A DNA stretch of 64,000 nt from positions 1 through 64,000 of the forward strand of contig SWBL01000303.1 in assembly GCA_024195585.1 (NCBI GenBank). The letters are read 5' to 3'. Under the pieces are notes generated by a model, which was not told where the DNA came from, did not search any database, and saw only the letters and a program-made list of their open reading frames with translations. The first letter of the stretch is position 1; every line of letters starts with the position of its first letter. The position numbers and the translations under genes were made by a program. The DNA comes from Aureobasidium sp. EXF-3400. Lineage: Eukaryota; Ascomycota; Dothideomycetes; Dothideales; Saccotheciaceae. Below are positions 10,299 through 21,192 of this stretch, piece after piece.

Positions 10299-11850
10299 TC
10301 ATGCACCGGTCTCTTTGCTCTCTTCAAGATGGTAGTCACCGTTCTGCAGACCTTGGATGACCTTCTTACCCTCTTCAGTGAGCTCCGGAATGCCAGCTGG
10401 AGTGGTGGCGCCAGTGAAGAAGCGAGGTGACCATTCAACATTTCTGGCCTTCCTATCAGCCGCTTTTTGACGTTGACGCTCCTCAAGCTCCTGTTTCTCT
10501 GACGTGGCTCTCGAATATTGCTTGTTGAGAATGGCTTCAGTTACATTGTTCCAAAACTTGCGGGACTCGTTGGGCAACTGTTGCTCGGGAGGAGGAACAA
10601 TCTTCTGCACTGGGAACAGCGGGTTGACATCAATGAGAAGAACCTTATCGGGGTTCTTTGCAGCAGGTCCAGAACCTCTGGTGAAGTAGACCTTGTCGTG
10701 CCAGGCACCTTCGATGCGGCCCAGGATGGCCTTTTCTGGAACGTCCTTGATCCTGGCGATGTTGTCATTGTCAACGTCACACTTGTAGACAACACCTTCG
10801 ACCTTATTCTGGGTCTTGCCTAGCCATCCTTCCTCGAGATATGTGAGGATGACCTTGATGCCTGTCTTTTTGCATGTTACAAAGCAAGTATCGGCGACGC
10901 TAACGTTGAGGTTGCCTAGCAGAAAGTGTCAGTGGTTGGCAGCATGAATTAGAAGCTGGGGTAAAGATACCTCGCAGGAAGCCGCCTAGGTATGCAGCGG
11001 GATGAGTGAGATGATATGTCTCGTTGTCCCAGTTGTGTAAAGTGACGTAGATGCCTTCATTGTAAACGCCGGGAGTGACACGAATGCTGGTGCCGGTGAA
11101 CTTTGCGCTAATCTGATCGAAGCCGCATGCAGAAATGCCTTTTTGAGGACAGTCGACGTAGTAGGCGGAGACGGGAGGATGATGAGAGGTTTGCTCAGTC
11201 AGGTAAGAAACCTTGATTGGCTTGCCAGCAGCATCGGACTTGACTTTGTTGCCTTGGATAACAGGCACGTTATCTTCAGTCTCCCATTGACACTGGACGA
11301 ATATCAGAGACAGTACCCAACATGGGATAGAGGCAGACGACGTACTCTAAAGAACTCTCCGAGAGTCGAGTTGTATGGCTTGCAAGGCTTGCCCTTGACA
11401 TACTTCAGGTCCTTTGTGAACCAGAAGCGCAAGCAGGCGAGGAGACGGCCAAGCTCATCATCTGAGTCGCCGATGCTGGCGAAGATGTCGGGTCTGTCCA
11501 GGTAATGCCAGTACTCTGCGCAACTAGGTGGTTAGGGGTGTCGTTCTTGTTGGCTTTAGATCTGAGAGGAGGCGTACCGAGGTTGGGGATGGGTTCCATC
11601 AACTGAGCAGGCAAGGAGAAGCGAACAGCGGCAATGTCAGAAACACCGATGAACCTGGGTGGACGTGTCAGCCAAGGGTGCGCAGTGACAAGACTCAGGC
11701 AGCAGCATCTCACTTCTTCAAGATACCAACAAAGGTTTTGAGTTTACTGCTGTCGTCGGGCGTCTTCTCAGCGGCGCTGGGTGCAGGGGTGGATGCTCTG
11801 GACGACTGCTCAGAAGGCGGAGCGGAGAGACCTGATGATGACGAAGCCAT
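10299..11850 (-). CDS. Oxysterol-binding protein homologue, OSH4/KES1 type
   Basis: Short lipid-transfer protein that exchanges sterol and phosphatidylinositol 4-phosphate between membranes and restrains Golgi export in yeast (KES1/OSH4). Five exons (11850-11714, 11654-11578, 11515-11346, 11292-10971, 10915-10299) give 440 aa. The OSBP signature EQTSHHPPVSAYY is present, preceded by the LGEFFRCQWE block and followed by the beta-barrel region and a charged C-terminal helix (EKQELEERQRQKAADRKARN). There is no PH, ankyrin or FFAT region, which assigns it to the KES1-like short class. A Ser/Ala/Pro-rich leader of about 37 residues precedes the lid. All junctions are GT-AG and the frame sums exactly. 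Confidence 0.92.
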
Positions 11851-12572
11851 GGTGGTGCGATGTCGAAGTGCACAAGGCAAAGAGAGGGTTACAAACAAAA
11901 GTGGTTTGGTATGCGTCTGTCGGTCAAGGACGTTCACGTCCCCCAATCTCAACTAACATGGCGGGGCCTGCCTGAACGATGCGCACGGCCTCGATGAATG
12001 ACGTTGACTACAAAGCCACAGCTTGGCCCCAACATGGCAGAGACAGCCACTCCTGAGCCCTCGACAAGTCATCCAACACCAGGCACTCAGCTCATGGCGC
12101 CTATACTTCTGTACAGGTGCCGCTATCTTGCTCTTTGCTCTGCTATGCAGCAACCCTGATGCCCACTCTCTGTGCCCGTCTGACCTACCACTGTCCTGCA
12201 GTAGTGCCGTGTCATGTTGCATCTGAATATGACCACCAATCAAGCCCGCACGCTCTCTTCCTGCCAAGTCTATTCGCATCATGCGCTGCCCTCCTCACAT
12301 ACAGTACACCACTCGAGCCAGTAAAGACATGCACTTTCGAGATAGCCAGGAGCCGTGTTTCAGATAAGATGCTGGCTTGAACAAGCCTCGCTGTGTATTT
12401 GTCTCTCCTATTAGCCACTCCATCCCCGGATATGTATAGTCTCCTCAAAGCAAAATGCCCAGCCAGCGACATGCATGGCAATGAAACGCAAAACTCCTGT
12501 CCCTTAACTCCCGCTGCCCTGTTGACTCCATGATTTCAAACCCCCTGCCTGCCCGACCAGAATGTCGTCTCC
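11851..12572. other. Intergenic, OSH4-like promoter and 3' region of the Ubl-AN1 gene
   Basis: Both flanking genes lie on the minus strand, so this holds the promoter of the OSBP gene and the 3' end of the Ubl-AN1 gene. Open frames on both strands show no motif. Nothing else seen. Confidence 0.4.
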
Positions 12573-13069
12573 TTAAATGCCCTTGATGGCAACAGTTCTC
12601 TCCTTCTCGAGGCGCTCGCGGTTTCGCTGCTTCTCTTCCTCTTTGCATGTCTCGAGTCCGCTGCATGCATGACTCTCGAGCATACGATGCTTGCCGCAGA
12701 AGTGGCCATTGCAGAAACCGCAGTCTCCGACGATACGCTGGGCTGCGTCCTTGCAATCCTTGAACTGACAGCGGATCTTCTTGGGTGCTCCACCTCGCAA
12801 TGGGAGTGCCAAGTGCAGTGTGCTTTCTCGGCCAATGTTGTAGTCCGACAATGTGTTCGATGAGGTATCGAGGTGCTTGCCAGCATATACTAGGCGCATA
12901 TCCTGAGCAGGGAGATTCGTGCGGATGGCGAGAAGAGATGAGAGCGTCGCTATCGAAGTGGATTCGGGTACCTCGAGGGCGAAGGCTGTACGTAGTAAGC
13001 ACGTGAGGTGGTCTTATGGCACCCGGTGAACTTACTGTTACCGGCAATGTTCTTGATGAAGATTTGCAT
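12573..13069 (-). CDS. Ubiquitin-like domain fused to an AN1 zinc finger
   Basis: Two exons (13069-13036 and 12985-12573) encode 148 aa. Residues 1 to about 75 form a ubiquitin-like fold starting [11 protein letters not shown] and including [20 protein letters not shown], ending in LALPLRGG as in ubiquitin itself. Directly after the Gly-Gly comes an AN1 finger with the spacing C-x4-C-x9-C-x2-C-x4-C-x2-H-x5-H-x-C, then a charged helix ([16 protein letters not shown]). The arrangement recalls ZFAND4/An1-type proteins linked to ubiquitin and proteasome stress. An in-frame ATG at 13150 would add 27 residues, but the MQIF start matches the fold and is preferred. Whether the LRGG is cleaved cannot be read. 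Confidence 0.85.
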
Positions 13070-15245
13070 GGTGGACTCGGGCTCTGCTGATGAGCAGCGT
13101 GATGCCAGAGACGAGATAGATGAGATGCTGTTGGAGCGCATCATGACCATGGCTGTAATGACGAGTGGGTGAATGAACAGATGGTTGGAGGATGTGAGGA
13201 AACAACTAAGGTGTTGATTGTGTTGGTGAGTGACGGATGGTAGACGAGTTTAGAAGTGTCAAATTTGAATCAAAGGACGAGTTGGTTGAAGAAGATGCGA
13301 GAATAGGAGGACAAGGATGAGGACGACGACGACGACGACGACGACGACGACCCCCGAGAGGCGAAGTGACGCGATCAGGCGCTCAAGCCGGCGTTTAGTC
13401 AGATTGGGCCGACGCTCCGACTGTCTCGTCTGGTCAAAGTATGATGGAACCTTGAACCCTCGGCCAACTCCCCTATCTCAAATCATCACCTGCCCATGCT
13501 ACGTTTTGTCACCTGAATGCTTAGTCCTTTTTGACATGAGCGGATTGGGATATTGAGGCCAGCTTCTGTAGTTACTTGGCATATAATCTTCCTACAGGCT
13601 AGAGATGACCTTGATCCGAGCACAACCGTGTCCTCTCGTGTCTCACATGCTGCACAAAGGAGATTGTCAAAGCTCAGCACATACCCAGAAAGGCAATGCG
13701 CAGCCTTTTGACACTTGCAGTCACATCTGATTCACCGGGATTGCCTGTGAGATCGTCGTCTCCCCAGTCTGCGTCGCTGAAGTCCGCTTGGCATGCTGCA
13801 TCTAAGCGGTGATGATCGCCCTTTGACGGTCAAGGACCTCGTCTCGAACCACTTTCGGTCTATCGACTGTGCATACATGCTCCAGAGCATACCATTCGAT
13901 AACATCGTTGCTGAGCAAATGGTGAAGTCGATCAGTGTGTCCAGGTATCTTCCTGCTAAGGTCTATCCATCATGGTGATTGACCTGCCGTCTGTTGAGTC
14001 TTGACCCCGGAGAACCCTGTGGTGTCATGACCCAAGAACCCGCACAGCCACCCGCCGGGTAAACGTTTTCGATGCCTTATCTTGCATGAGTCCGTGGCCC
14101 TTTCTGACTCTTCAACATCTGCTTGTCTTTTCACCGTCTAGCATTGGCATCTTGGTACTCTTGTACGCCCGTGATGTCGGTATGCCAATATTTGATCAAC
14201 ACTACATTTGCCATGGCCGCATTGGTAACCATACCAGAAGCTAAAGTTGTGATTCAAGCATGAATGCCTAGACGTTCAAGTTCAAGCAAGCTGTACAGCG
14301 TCGGACTTGGTTGAGAAAGCACAAATCTTCTCATAACGTCTTTTGCTCGCTCGCCTGCCTCTTTGAAATCTGCGTTGTCCGGCTGCTGCAATGCACAATA
14401 GATCTTCAAGCACGATGCGCTTCCAAGAGTTTAGCACATAATAGTGCCTTTCTGCTTGTCCGCAGCGATTGCAGATACTCAATCGTTGCTCGCCAAGCCT
14501 CTCACAGACAGCTCAGCCTCCATCTCCGTACTCCAGACTGTCAGACCCACTCATCTTCCCCCGGATTGAACGCTATATTTCTTGATTATCTTTTGCAGCA
14601 CAACAGACTCCGTGCGGAGGGCTTGTCTCATATCGACGCACCACCAGACAAACTTTCTGCCATGGCCTCTTACGCTCCTCGATCTGAGCCAGTCACCCGG
14701 GCATGTTCCATGCTCCCGCTATGGTTGGACGCTCTCTATGCCAATCCACATTCCGATGGTTACCCAACATAAAGGCCAAGCCTAGACACTGTGCAGAAAG
14801 AGTTGTTTTTCCCAGCGTTTTTACCTTGAGCGGTCTGTAGCTTTGGCTCTATGCTTGGCGATTGTCTTTCAACCTGATAACGGGGCCTTTCATCTTGGAA
14901 TGACTGGTTCTTCTTGATGCTTGTTGGCGGGATGGCTTGCTCTTGGCTGTTACATTTGAGGCCTTGGCCCGCATAAGAGATATGGGCGATCACAATCGTC
15001 GACTGGTCCTGACGCGTCCTGATATGTGCAAGCAAACGTGCTCACGAAACTGGCAGTGCATGCCTGCGGACTCCGGGGATCGTGAGGTGTATAAAGGAGG
15101 CCATGTCTCTCGAAGGATTCCGATATCATCAGCAGCTCGCTTGGCCATTTTTCAATAGTTCTTCGTCGAGAGAAGTCGAGCAGCTTTCTTCTATCCATCT
15201 GTCTTTTGCCTGTGTGACACGCCAGGACCTTTCCTCGTTGGGAAT
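13070..15245. other. 2.2-kb stretch without a convincing gene
   Basis: Upstream of the Ubl-AN1 gene (-) and the MFS gene (+). It holds a (GAC)10 microsatellite at 13322-13351. The longest open frame (14311-14772, + strand) has no recognisable domain, signal or splice pattern. No tRNA-like structure found. It may hold long promoters, non-coding transcripts or a decayed gene. Confidence 0.4.
13322..13351 (+). repeat. (GAC)10 microsatellite
   Basis: Ten perfect GAC units, about 250 bases upstream of the Ubl-AN1 start codon, not in a supported coding frame. Confidence 0.9.
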
Positions 15246-16859
15246 ATGACAGGCTCCGACTCTTCTGAGAAGCAGTTCTGCCAACCACAAACCCCAAACC
15301 CCCTTCCTGTGTTGTCCCCTTCGGTCACAAACGTGGAAGATTTGGAAATGGATTGGCCTACAGGATGGCGTCCGTACACAGCTTTGTTTGTATGGAACTC
15401 CAGTACCAATCCTTCGAAGCTAGACATCGCTAATTATCTCTAGGGCTGTTTCTTACTCATGTTCAACAGCTTCGGAGTAATCAATGCCTACGGCACGTTT
15501 GCGTCCTACTACTCCGAGTCACTCTTTCGAGGCGATGATCTGATGTTGAGCAATCTGATCGGCTCAACGCAATGCTTTGTCGTTCTATTCTTCTCTTTCA
15601 TCACTGGTCGGCTACTTGATGCAAACCACAGTCGTGAGCTACTATTGGCTGGCTCTGTCATCATCACCATAGGCATGTTCATGCTAAGTATCTCCAATGG
15701 TAACGGAGGCTTGAATCAAGGCAACTATGGCTTGACGTGGTTGACACAAGGTCTGGTGACTGGACTGGGTATGGCCTGTTTCTTTGTATCAAGGTAAGTT
15801 GACGTCAATACTGGGAGCTGGCCACGAATGCTGACGTTCTACATCAGTTCTCAAAGTATGTCCGGACAATGCTTACGTACCTGGATACATCATTGATCTC
15901 TTACAGTAACCGGGACATGGTTCCATAAGAGAAAGGGATTTGCTCTTGGCGTCGTAGCTTCTGGTGCAAGTATCTGTAAGTGGATCCGTTCATCCAAGAA
16001 AAGCAAAGCTTACTGTCCTGTAGCTGGACTTACCCTACCGGTGATGCTTCGCTTTCTCATCACATCTCAAGGTTTCAACAACGCAGTACGATATGTAACC
16101 ATTGTCATATCTGTCACCAGCTTTGCAGCAGTACTGCTGGCGCGGCCAAACCCAGCACACGCGTTCAGAAAACCTGAGAAGTGGATGTCGACGAGAACAT
16201 GGATTGATACATCAGCGTTCCGCGATGGCGCATTCTGCTGCTTTACAGCGTCAATTTGTACCCTCTTCTTCGGATTCTACTGCGTGTTCTTCAGTCTTGA
16301 AGAGTGGGCAGCTACCAATGGCATTGCCTATAAAGGTACACCACCCCCAGGAAGCAAAGTAACTCTGTCGACATACTGGTTTTTGAGCATCATGAATGGC
16401 TGCAGCACCTTTGGTCGACTCAGTGCTGCCTGGTTTTGTGATAAGCACGGCGCATTGTACGTTCACATGACGGTGACGATTGTGTCTAGCATTCTTTGCT
16501 TGTTCCTGTGGACGTTTGCCAACACGCTCGCACCAGCTCTGGTCTTTGCCATACTGTTTGGAGCCTTCTCGGGCAGTGTGATTGGGCTACCTGCAGCATC
16601 CATGGCAGAAATCCTGAAATACGAGCCAGACGGACAGGCCAGACTTGGACACTGGACAGGTATGATGTACACAGCGGCAGCGCCATTTGCACTGGTGGGG
16701 CCTGTGATCGCTGGCCACCTGGTCACTGAGTACGAGACGTATCTCGGAGTACAGATCTGGAGTGGAATGTGTCTACTTCTGAGTGCAATCTGCATGGCAG
16801 GGGCAGTCTATTTCACACGCAGAAAGAAGGCCAGCAATGGCAATAACGACAAGGTGTAA
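15246..16859 (+). CDS. MFS monocarboxylate-type transporter
   Basis: Plasma-membrane permease of the major facilitator superfamily, monocarboxylate porter-like group; the substrate is unknown and many fungal members do not carry monocarboxylates. Five exons (15246-15389, 15444-15793, 15848-15855, 15907-15975, 16024-16859) give 468 aa with about twelve helices. Visible features are a short cytosolic N-terminus, GWRPYTALFGCFLLMFNSFG in helix 1, GLVTGLGMACFFV, WFHKRKGFALGVVASGASI (the loop 4-5 motif), and a long central loop before helix 7 ending WIDTSAFRDGAFCCFTAS. Exon 3 is only 8 nt; it is needed because the flanking exons are out of phase without it. The C-terminus is short and Lys-rich. Confidence 0.88.
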
Positions 16860-17324
16860 CGGACCTAGCGAATGTTAGAAGGCTGCTCTTGGTGATTGAG
16901 GCAGGGATTTAGGTCGAGATTGCACTACAAAGACAGAGAGAGACTCGATTGGTAGCGTAATTCTTCAAGACTCGGGATTTAGGACAATTAGAACAAGATT
17001 TAGTTAGATAGGATCAACGGATATTACGAATTCAACTCTAAGCCCATGACAGCATGCGTAAGGTCAAGGTGAAAGATTCAAAGACAGACGAAGCACGCAG
17101 CAGAAAGAGGAGTAGGTAGTTGAGAGGAGGTGGTGGAAGGATGCAATCAGCAGAGACGGCGTGACTTGTAGATTGGCGGGAGCGGCGGAGGTGTCGGGGG
17201 CATGCGGACTCGACGACGCTCACAAGCTTGAGCATTGAGTTTCCGATGACCACACGTCTCCAGCACAGTGATGAGTCTTGGATAGCCGGAGGCTTCTGCT
17301 GGGCGATTGGAAGCCAGCCAGAAC
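16860..17324. other. Intergenic, MFS 3' region and LDB17 promoter
   Basis: Both neighbours run on the plus strand. No ORF, RNA or repeat with support. Confidence 0.4.
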
Positions 17325-18837
17325 ATGGGACCCGCCGCCGAAGACGACAGCTCTTTCTGGCAGCGCCTGCACACGCTTCTGGACACGCAATGCGACACGC
17401 ACGAGCAGATCGACGACTGTCTGCGCTCCTTCCTTGAGCTCTCGACTGACGGCTTCCTCGACACCGAGTACGACATTGCCCGCTGCTGTTACCGTCTGAT
17501 CGACTCGTTGCTCTTCACTCAGAACAAGGACTATGTGCGCCGCCAATTTGTCTACTGCCTGCTACAGGTGCGATCCCACCCTGTCCCGACATGTGCCTAC
17601 GACCTTCTTTATTGACAGCCCGTTGTAGGAGGAAGATGCTCCCGTCCTGCATATCGTCACCGCCGTGCTGCTCTACGACGGCCGCAGCGACGAAGCCGTC
17701 TTTGAGATGATGCAGATCGAAGCCGCCTTCCCCCGCCTGCTCGACTTGATCAAGGGCAACAAGGACGACAACACCGGTCTGCATCGCTTGCTGCTTGAGC
17801 TGCTCTGCGACATGTCCAGGATCCAACGCCTGTCACTCGACGACCTGGGTGAGTGACCTCGCTCTGCTTGCCGCCAATCTGCCTCTTGACTACTTCTAAT
17901 CTATGCCGCTACAGCTACCGTTGACGACGCCTTTGTCATCTACCTATTCGAGCTCATCGAGGAGCTGTCCAACGACGCCAACGACCCCTATCACTATCCC
18001 ACAATCCGCGTCCTGCTCATACTCAACGAACAATACATGTGCTACGCCGTCTCTTCAGAGTCACACCCCACCCTGACCAATCGCATCATCAAAGTTCTCT
18101 CCAACCACGGCCCTGCCTACCGTACCTTTGGCGAAAACCTCATATTGCTCTTGAATCGCGAGTCCGCCCTTGGTCCACAGCTGTTGATTCTCAAGCTTCT
18201 CTATCTCTTGTTCACAACCCCTTCCACCTTCGAGTATTTCTACACAAACGACTTGCATGTTCTTGTCGACGTCATCATCCGCAACCTCCTCGATCTGGAC
18301 CCTGGGTCTGACGACGATGATCAACCAGACTTGCCTCGGGACGGTGGTGGCCAGCGAGCTCTTCGTCACACATACCTGCGCGTCTTGTGTCCGCTCCTAA
18401 AGAGTACACAACTGGCTCACGATAACGCTCACTACAAACGTGAAGAACTGCGCAAACTTTTCTGCTTGCTGGTCAACAGATCCTCGTTTCATTTCGCTCC
18501 TGTCGATGAGACTGTTGTGCGTCTGGTCTCACGTTGCAAACAGGTCGCATGGATAAGAGACGAATCAGACCACGAGGATCCAATCAGCCCTCCCACTGAT
18601 GCTCATGTAGCCAAGCGTTTACTGGGAATGAACCTGGCCGAGGCAGGCGAAAGTAGTCTGAGCGTCTTGGAGGTCACTGCCAAAGTTGAGAAGGAAAAGC
18701 CCATGGTGCCCGCTCCACGAAGGCGGAAGAGGCTGCAGCAGCAACAATCAAAGGAGACGGTCCTGTTGCGAGTTTCGCCCGCCAGTGCGCACAATGGCGA
18801 TAGAAGCCCCTTTGATGATGATAATGATGAAGAGTGA
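17325..18837 (+). CDS. LDB17/SPIN90/Dip1-type actin regulator
   Basis: Member of the SPIN90/LDB17 leucine-rich (armadillo-like) family, which activates the Arp2/3 complex to seed linear filaments at endocytic actin patches. Exons 17325-17567, 17629-17848 and 17915-18837 give 461 aa. The helical core is continuous from about residue 20 to 340, with the family stretches [42 protein letters not shown] and [14 protein letters not shown]. The C-terminal 120 residues are charged and disordered with a basic patch PAPRRRKR that could bind an SH3 domain (inference). An earlier TTG is in frame, but the ATG at 17325 is the first methionine. Introns are canonical. Confidence 0.87.
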
Positions 18838-19520
18838 AGCGGGCTTCTCTGTACATAACCACAAACGTAATTTTTCCTGCAGTCAACCAGAACTCGCACA
18901 TCCCCTTTGCAGCACAAGCCGTTCCCTTGAACAAAGGAGTCATGGCCATCTACTTCCTGGTCAAGGTAAATCGACCTGTTTTCTGTACAAGATTACACAA
19001 ATGGCAAACGACACCTGCGCCATGTATGCAGCCGGTCGTGTTCCTGCGTCAAGCTTTGCTTTGCGTAACCCCAGTATACACCCTCCGCCTCCTGCCATCT
19101 CCTGCTTTCTCGTTTCCTTATGGTCACACTACATCTTCGATCCAACCTAAACATGCATGACAATGTTTGTTCAGCTAACCCTGTCGTTCGCCAGCAAGGA
19201 TCCGACGCCACTAATCTGGGCGGCCCTGACATGACACAGCAAACAACCATCAGCACAGGTACCTAAGCTGCAGGTAGGAAAATCTGGGCCACCCTGAAGA
19301 AAGGGAACCTGCTTCGACTGCAAAAGTTTTCAACACTATGTAGTCTTTCATAGACATCCGTCAGCAAGGAAGCAAGCCAACGGGAACATGTATCGACACT
19401 GCCTGCCCTTGCAAGATACGTCTTGATGAAGGTGCTCTAATGTATAAGTAGAGCTTCACTCATTGCGATACTCGTCCAGAATCACCAGTCTTTCGCTCAT
19501 CTCCTACACAATCGTTCAAA
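18838..19520. other. Intergenic, LDB17 3' region and promoter of the secreted protein
   Basis: No gene seen. A TATAAG core element lies at 19443-19448, and the C/T-rich stretch just before 19521 looks like a leader. Confidence 0.4.
19443..19448 (+). promoter_or_regulatory. Probable TATA element
   Basis: TATAAG about 75 bases upstream of the start codon of the secreted Ser/Thr-rich protein. Confidence 0.4.
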
Positions 19521-20843
19521 ATGTTCAAAACCATTTCCTTCCTCCCTTGTGTTCTTGCGGTTGCTTTGGCTAGCCCATCGCCCTCCTCGGACTCCTGTTA
19601 TGAGCCATTCCCGTATGGTAACTTCCCTACTGGTATACCCCGTCCAACTGGATTGCCTTCAGGCTGGCCCCCTGCTCCATTCCCGGGAGCTTCCTACGGA
19701 GCACCCTTCCCGACATTCAACATCAGCTCTGTAGTTGTCGGTCCTACCGGAACCGGAGCATCATCTGCGTTCGTCCCATCTTCGTCGGATGAAGGCAGAA
19801 GCGGTTCACTCTCGAGCCCCAGCGGCACTACTTCCCCCACTTCCATGGTCTCGAACTCGGCCTTGTTCCCAAACACCACGGCCTCATCTGCAGAATCAGT
19901 CACCACCATCTACTCTGAGACCACCGCAGTCACGACTGTGATCAGTACCGTCTACCTGACCTCACCAAGCCCCGAGTCGTCCTCCAACGTGACATCCCCC
20001 GCCGCTTCATCTCCATTCTCATCCAGCGCCAATGTGACTACCATCTCTTCGTTCGTGACTGGCACGGTCATTGTGACGACCACCTTGACGCCCTACTCCT
20101 CTCCTGAATCACCAGTCACAGCTGTCAACAGCACTTTGCTGCCTGGAACTGCAATCTCATCCTCTATGGGTACTGGTGGAGCTTCCATGACTGGCAACAG
20201 AACATCTTCAGCTGCTTCATTCACCTGGTCTCCCTATGTCCCATATATTCCTGGTACCGGCGTCTACGGTGGCTCCACACCATCGAGCTCACCCGACTTG
20301 CCAGTCACGGCATCCGTAACCAACTCGAGTTCAGCTTATGCTAGCCCTACTCACGTTACCATCCACCTCAACTCCTCGGTCACCCTGACCCTGGTTACCA
20401 CTCAGACTATCCCATTGACCACTGTATCTGCTTCGAATCTTACTGTTAGTTCGGGATCTTCGAGCGCTTTCTCTGCATCATACACTTCTGGTGGCCGCAA
20501 CGGCACCCTCATCCCGTCCGGTGGCACGGCGATCTCGACCATGAGCCCATCATCCTCGCTCATCAGCCCTGTCACTGCCACAAACTCCTCCGCTTCGTTT
20601 ACTGGTGGTAACCGTAGCGGCACTGGCAGTCCATCGGGGAGTGTGCCTTTCCCTACTGCTCCCTTCTCGCACTTGTCTTCCTTCGTCACCAGCATTGTCA
20701 GCTCTAGTGCCGGAAGCTCAGAGGCTGGTGCCATCACTGGCTCACCCTCCTCCACTCCTCCTACTTACCCTACTGCACCCTGGTACGGTTCCTGGGGCTA
20801 TGGATACGGTGGTGGCTATGGAGGATACCGTGGCGGCCATTAG
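19521..20843 (+). CDS. Secreted Ser/Thr-rich mucin-like protein
   Basis: Single exon, 440 aa. The signal peptide is about residues 1-17 (MFKTISFLPCVLAVALA). The mature chain is dominated by Ser, Thr, Pro, Val and Asn, with many N-glycosylation sequons (NSS, NVT, NRT, NLT) and likely heavy O-mannosylation. Recurring short motifs include TTxTVISTVY-like and VTxTLTPYSSPESPVTA stretches typical of fungal surface proteins. The C-terminus is a Gly/Tyr-rich tail (YGYGGGYGGYRGGH) with no hydrophobic GPI-attachment segment, so it is probably wall-associated or secreted rather than GPI-anchored. No enzymatic domain is recognised; function unknown. Confidence 0.82.
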   Translation: MFKTISFLPCVLAVALASPSPSSDSCYEPFPYGNFPTGIPRPTGLPSGWPPAPFPGASYGAPFPTFNISSVVVGPTGTGASSAFVPSSSDEGRSGSLSSPSGTTSPTSMVSNSALFPNTTASSAESVTTIYSETTAVTTVISTVYLTSPSPESSSNVTSPAASSPFSSSANVTTISSFVTGTVIVTTTLTPYSSPESPVTAVNSTLLPGTAISSSMGTGGASMTGNRTSSAASFTWSPYVPYIPGTGVYGGSTPSSSPDLPVTASVTNSSSAYASPTHVTIHLNSSVTLTLVTTQTIPLTTVSASNLTVSSGSSSAFSASYTSGGRNGTLIPSGGTAISTMSPSSSLISPVTATNSSASFTGGNRSGTGSPSGSVPFPTAPFSHLSSFVTSIVSSSAGSSEAGAITGSPSSTPPTYPTAPWYGSWGYGYGGGYGGYRGGH

Positions 20844-21192
20844 AGAGATGGAAAGGCTTAGATGGTGGCAGATCAGAGTCGAAGGGCGATAAAGCATACA
20901 TGGTAATGTTCTGATGGGACGCGGTCGGTGGGGTGTTTCTTTTGTCATTGGTGTCGTACGGTTTCTTTCCTTTCGATTCTTGATCGCTGCAGTCTTGCAG
21001 CGATCTCTATTTTGTGGTGGTGTTTTTCTTCGATCTGGGACCAATTGGTATCTAATTTCGACATATACAGTTATCAATCATGTCTCTCTGCCAGACAATA
21101 CGCCTCTGTCCGAATTATGATCGTGTATGGCATTATAAAGTAGAGTTGCTAAAGCCAATAGAATTTCGGGGTGCTATTTCATGAGCAGTTCT
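20844..21192. other. Convergent intergenic region
   Basis: 349 bases between the stop of the secreted protein and the APC2 stop. It contains the hairpin above and nothing else I can support. Confidence 0.4.
20982..21005. other. Perfect 10-bp hairpin downstream of the secreted protein gene
   Basis: GATCGCTGCA, four-base loop GTCT, TGCAGCGATC: a perfect inverted repeat about 140 bases past the stop codon, probably in the 3' UTR. It could fold as an RNA hairpin or bind a dimeric protein. Confidence 0.45.

Noticed and set aside
14311..14772. 153-codon open frame in the gene-poor stretch
   Set aside because: No recognisable domain, signal peptide or splice sites; Cys/His-rich composition typical of chance frames.
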